This document shows positions 7,081 to 7,358 of a stretch of 7,358 bases of DNA, one piece after another (the first letter of the stretch is position 1; the number at the start of each line of letters is the position of its first letter). The position numbers and the translations under genes were made by a program. This stretch comes from Gammaproteobacteria bacterium (GTDB taxonomy: Bacteria; Pseudomonadota; Gammaproteobacteria; Eutrophobiales; Eutrophobiaceae): contig QNEM01000099.1 of NCBI GenBank assembly GCA_003645215.1, positions 1-7,358 on the forward strand. The letters run 5' to 3'. A model generated the notes under the pieces. That model was not told the origin of the DNA and searched no databases. It saw nothing but the letters and a program-made list of their open reading frames with translations.

Positions 7081-7296
7081 TTATAAATCATCATTCGTTG
7101 ACGGTTCGGGTTCTGCCGTGAATATATCATCTGCAGACCTCATACCTTCTCTGAATTGATTTAGAAAACTCTCCATATCACTAATAAGTATTTTATAAAC
7201 ATCAACTTTATACTCCGAACTTTTTACTGAAAGATGAGCAAATCCACTTTTTTTATCTACTTTTACTACTATTGGTTTTCTGAATGCATTTTCCAT
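7081..7296 (-). CDS. Small 71-aa conserved protein of unknown function, copy 1 of the cassette
   Basis: I do not recognise the family. The protein begins MENAFRKPIVVKVDKKSG. It has a charged, alternating N-terminal half (about residues 8-38, probably beta strands), a likely amphipathic helix (about 39-56, SDMESFLNQFREGMRSAD) and an acidic Pro-containing tail ending NDDL. It has no signal peptide, membrane segment or cysteine. The start is fixed by an in-frame TAG 15 nt upstream and by the matching paralogue at 4318. The two paralogues are identical at 63 of 71 positions. Six of the eight differences fall in tail residues 63-69, while the core varies mostly at synonymous sites, so it appears to be under purifying selection. 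It lies 18 nt after one fibre gene and 34 nt before the next. Being co-duplicated with the fibre, it may be an assembly chaperone, adaptor or minor structural protein; this is inference. No strong Shine-Dalgarno sequence is visible. Confidence 0.8.
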   Translation of the reverse strand: MENAFRKPIVVKVDKKSGFAHLSVKSSEYKVDVYKILISDMESFLNQFREGMRSADDIFTAEPEPSTNDDL

Positions 7297-7311
7297 TGAT
7301 CTATATATCTA

Positions 7312-7319
7312 ATTTTATA
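7312..7319 (-). promoter_or_regulatory. Possible late-promoter-like element upstream of small gene copy 1
   Basis: The minus strand reads TATAAAAT across the stop codon of the upstream fibre gene, 15 nt before the ATG at 7296. It corresponds in position to TATAAATT in the other cassette but matches the T4 late consensus less well. It could simply be AT-rich spacer. Confidence 0.18.
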
Positions 7320-7358
7320 CTGGAGCACTATCAGTTCCACCACTACTAAAATTAAGAG
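7315..7358 (-). CDS. C-terminal end of a third collagen-like fibre paralogue (partial, runs off right edge)
   Basis: Only the final 13 codons and the TAA stop lie inside the window. They read LNFSSGGTDSAPV, identical to the last 13 residues of the complete 902-aa fibre gene ending at 4338. The two DNA segments differ at several synonymous third positions in the Ser-Gly-Gly-Thr stretch, so this is a separate diverged gene copy and not an assembly duplicate. It ends 18 nt before the small gene starting at 7296, the same arrangement as at 4338/4318 (19 nt). By homology it should be another large virion fibre or structural protein, but its shaft and N-terminus cannot be seen. Identity as a paralogue is well supported; length is unknown. 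Confidence 0.8.
   Translation of the reverse strand, partial: LNFSSGGTDSAPV

Larger units (their letters stand above)
1..7358 (-). repeat. Tandem array of a two-gene cassette (small protein + collagen-like fibre)
   Basis: The order fibre tail, small gene, fibre, small gene, fibre is seen on one strand. Small-gene starts are 2978 nt apart. The gap between small gene and fibre is 34 nt in both copies, and the gap between fibre stop and small gene is 18 or 19 nt. Coding and spacer sequence both match between units, so whole cassettes were duplicated and then diverged. The array continues beyond the right edge and possibly the left one. Confidence 0.85.

Overview
The window is a fragment of a tailed-phage (or prophage) structural region. 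It looks like an AT-rich phage of the kind common in marine metagenomes, possibly T4-like, but no hallmark gene is present to fix the host or family. Reading is entirely on the minus strand, so transcription runs from high to low coordinates. Coding density is almost complete, with gaps of only 18 to 34 nt. There is no RNA gene, IS element, integrase, CRISPR array or recognisable terminator.

Layout in the direction of transcription: (i) 7358-7315, the last 13 codons of a large fibre-like gene that enters from the right edge; (ii) 7296-7081, a 71-aa protein of unknown function; (iii) 7046-4338, a complete 902-aa collagen-like fibre protein; (iv) 4318-4103, a second 71-aa paralogue of the small protein; (v) 4068-1, a second, much longer fibre paralogue, open for 1356 codons to the left edge and probably about nine codons short of its stop. 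The window is therefore a tandem array of a two-gene cassette (small protein plus collagen-like fibre). At least three fibre copies and two small-gene copies are represented.

The two fibre proteins share an N-terminal domain of about 208 residues (about 90% identical by hand alignment) and a C-terminal part of about 650 residues (81% identical over the last 97 aligned residues). Between these lies a Gly-X-Y shaft that differs radically. It is 40 residues in the complete copy. In the long copy it is 496 residues, made of three collagen-like stretches (53, 27 and 29 triplets) separated by two related 83-residue Cys-containing modules. Nearly all of the length difference lies in this shaft, and some of its DNA consists of perfect 18-bp or 36-bp tandem units, which suggests recent in-frame expansion.

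The working model is inferred: the conserved N-terminus docks on the virion, the collagen-like shaft sets reach, and the C-terminus is the distal or trimerising, host-contacting part. The co-duplicated small protein could be a dedicated assembly partner. No function is shown directly by the sequence for the small protein.
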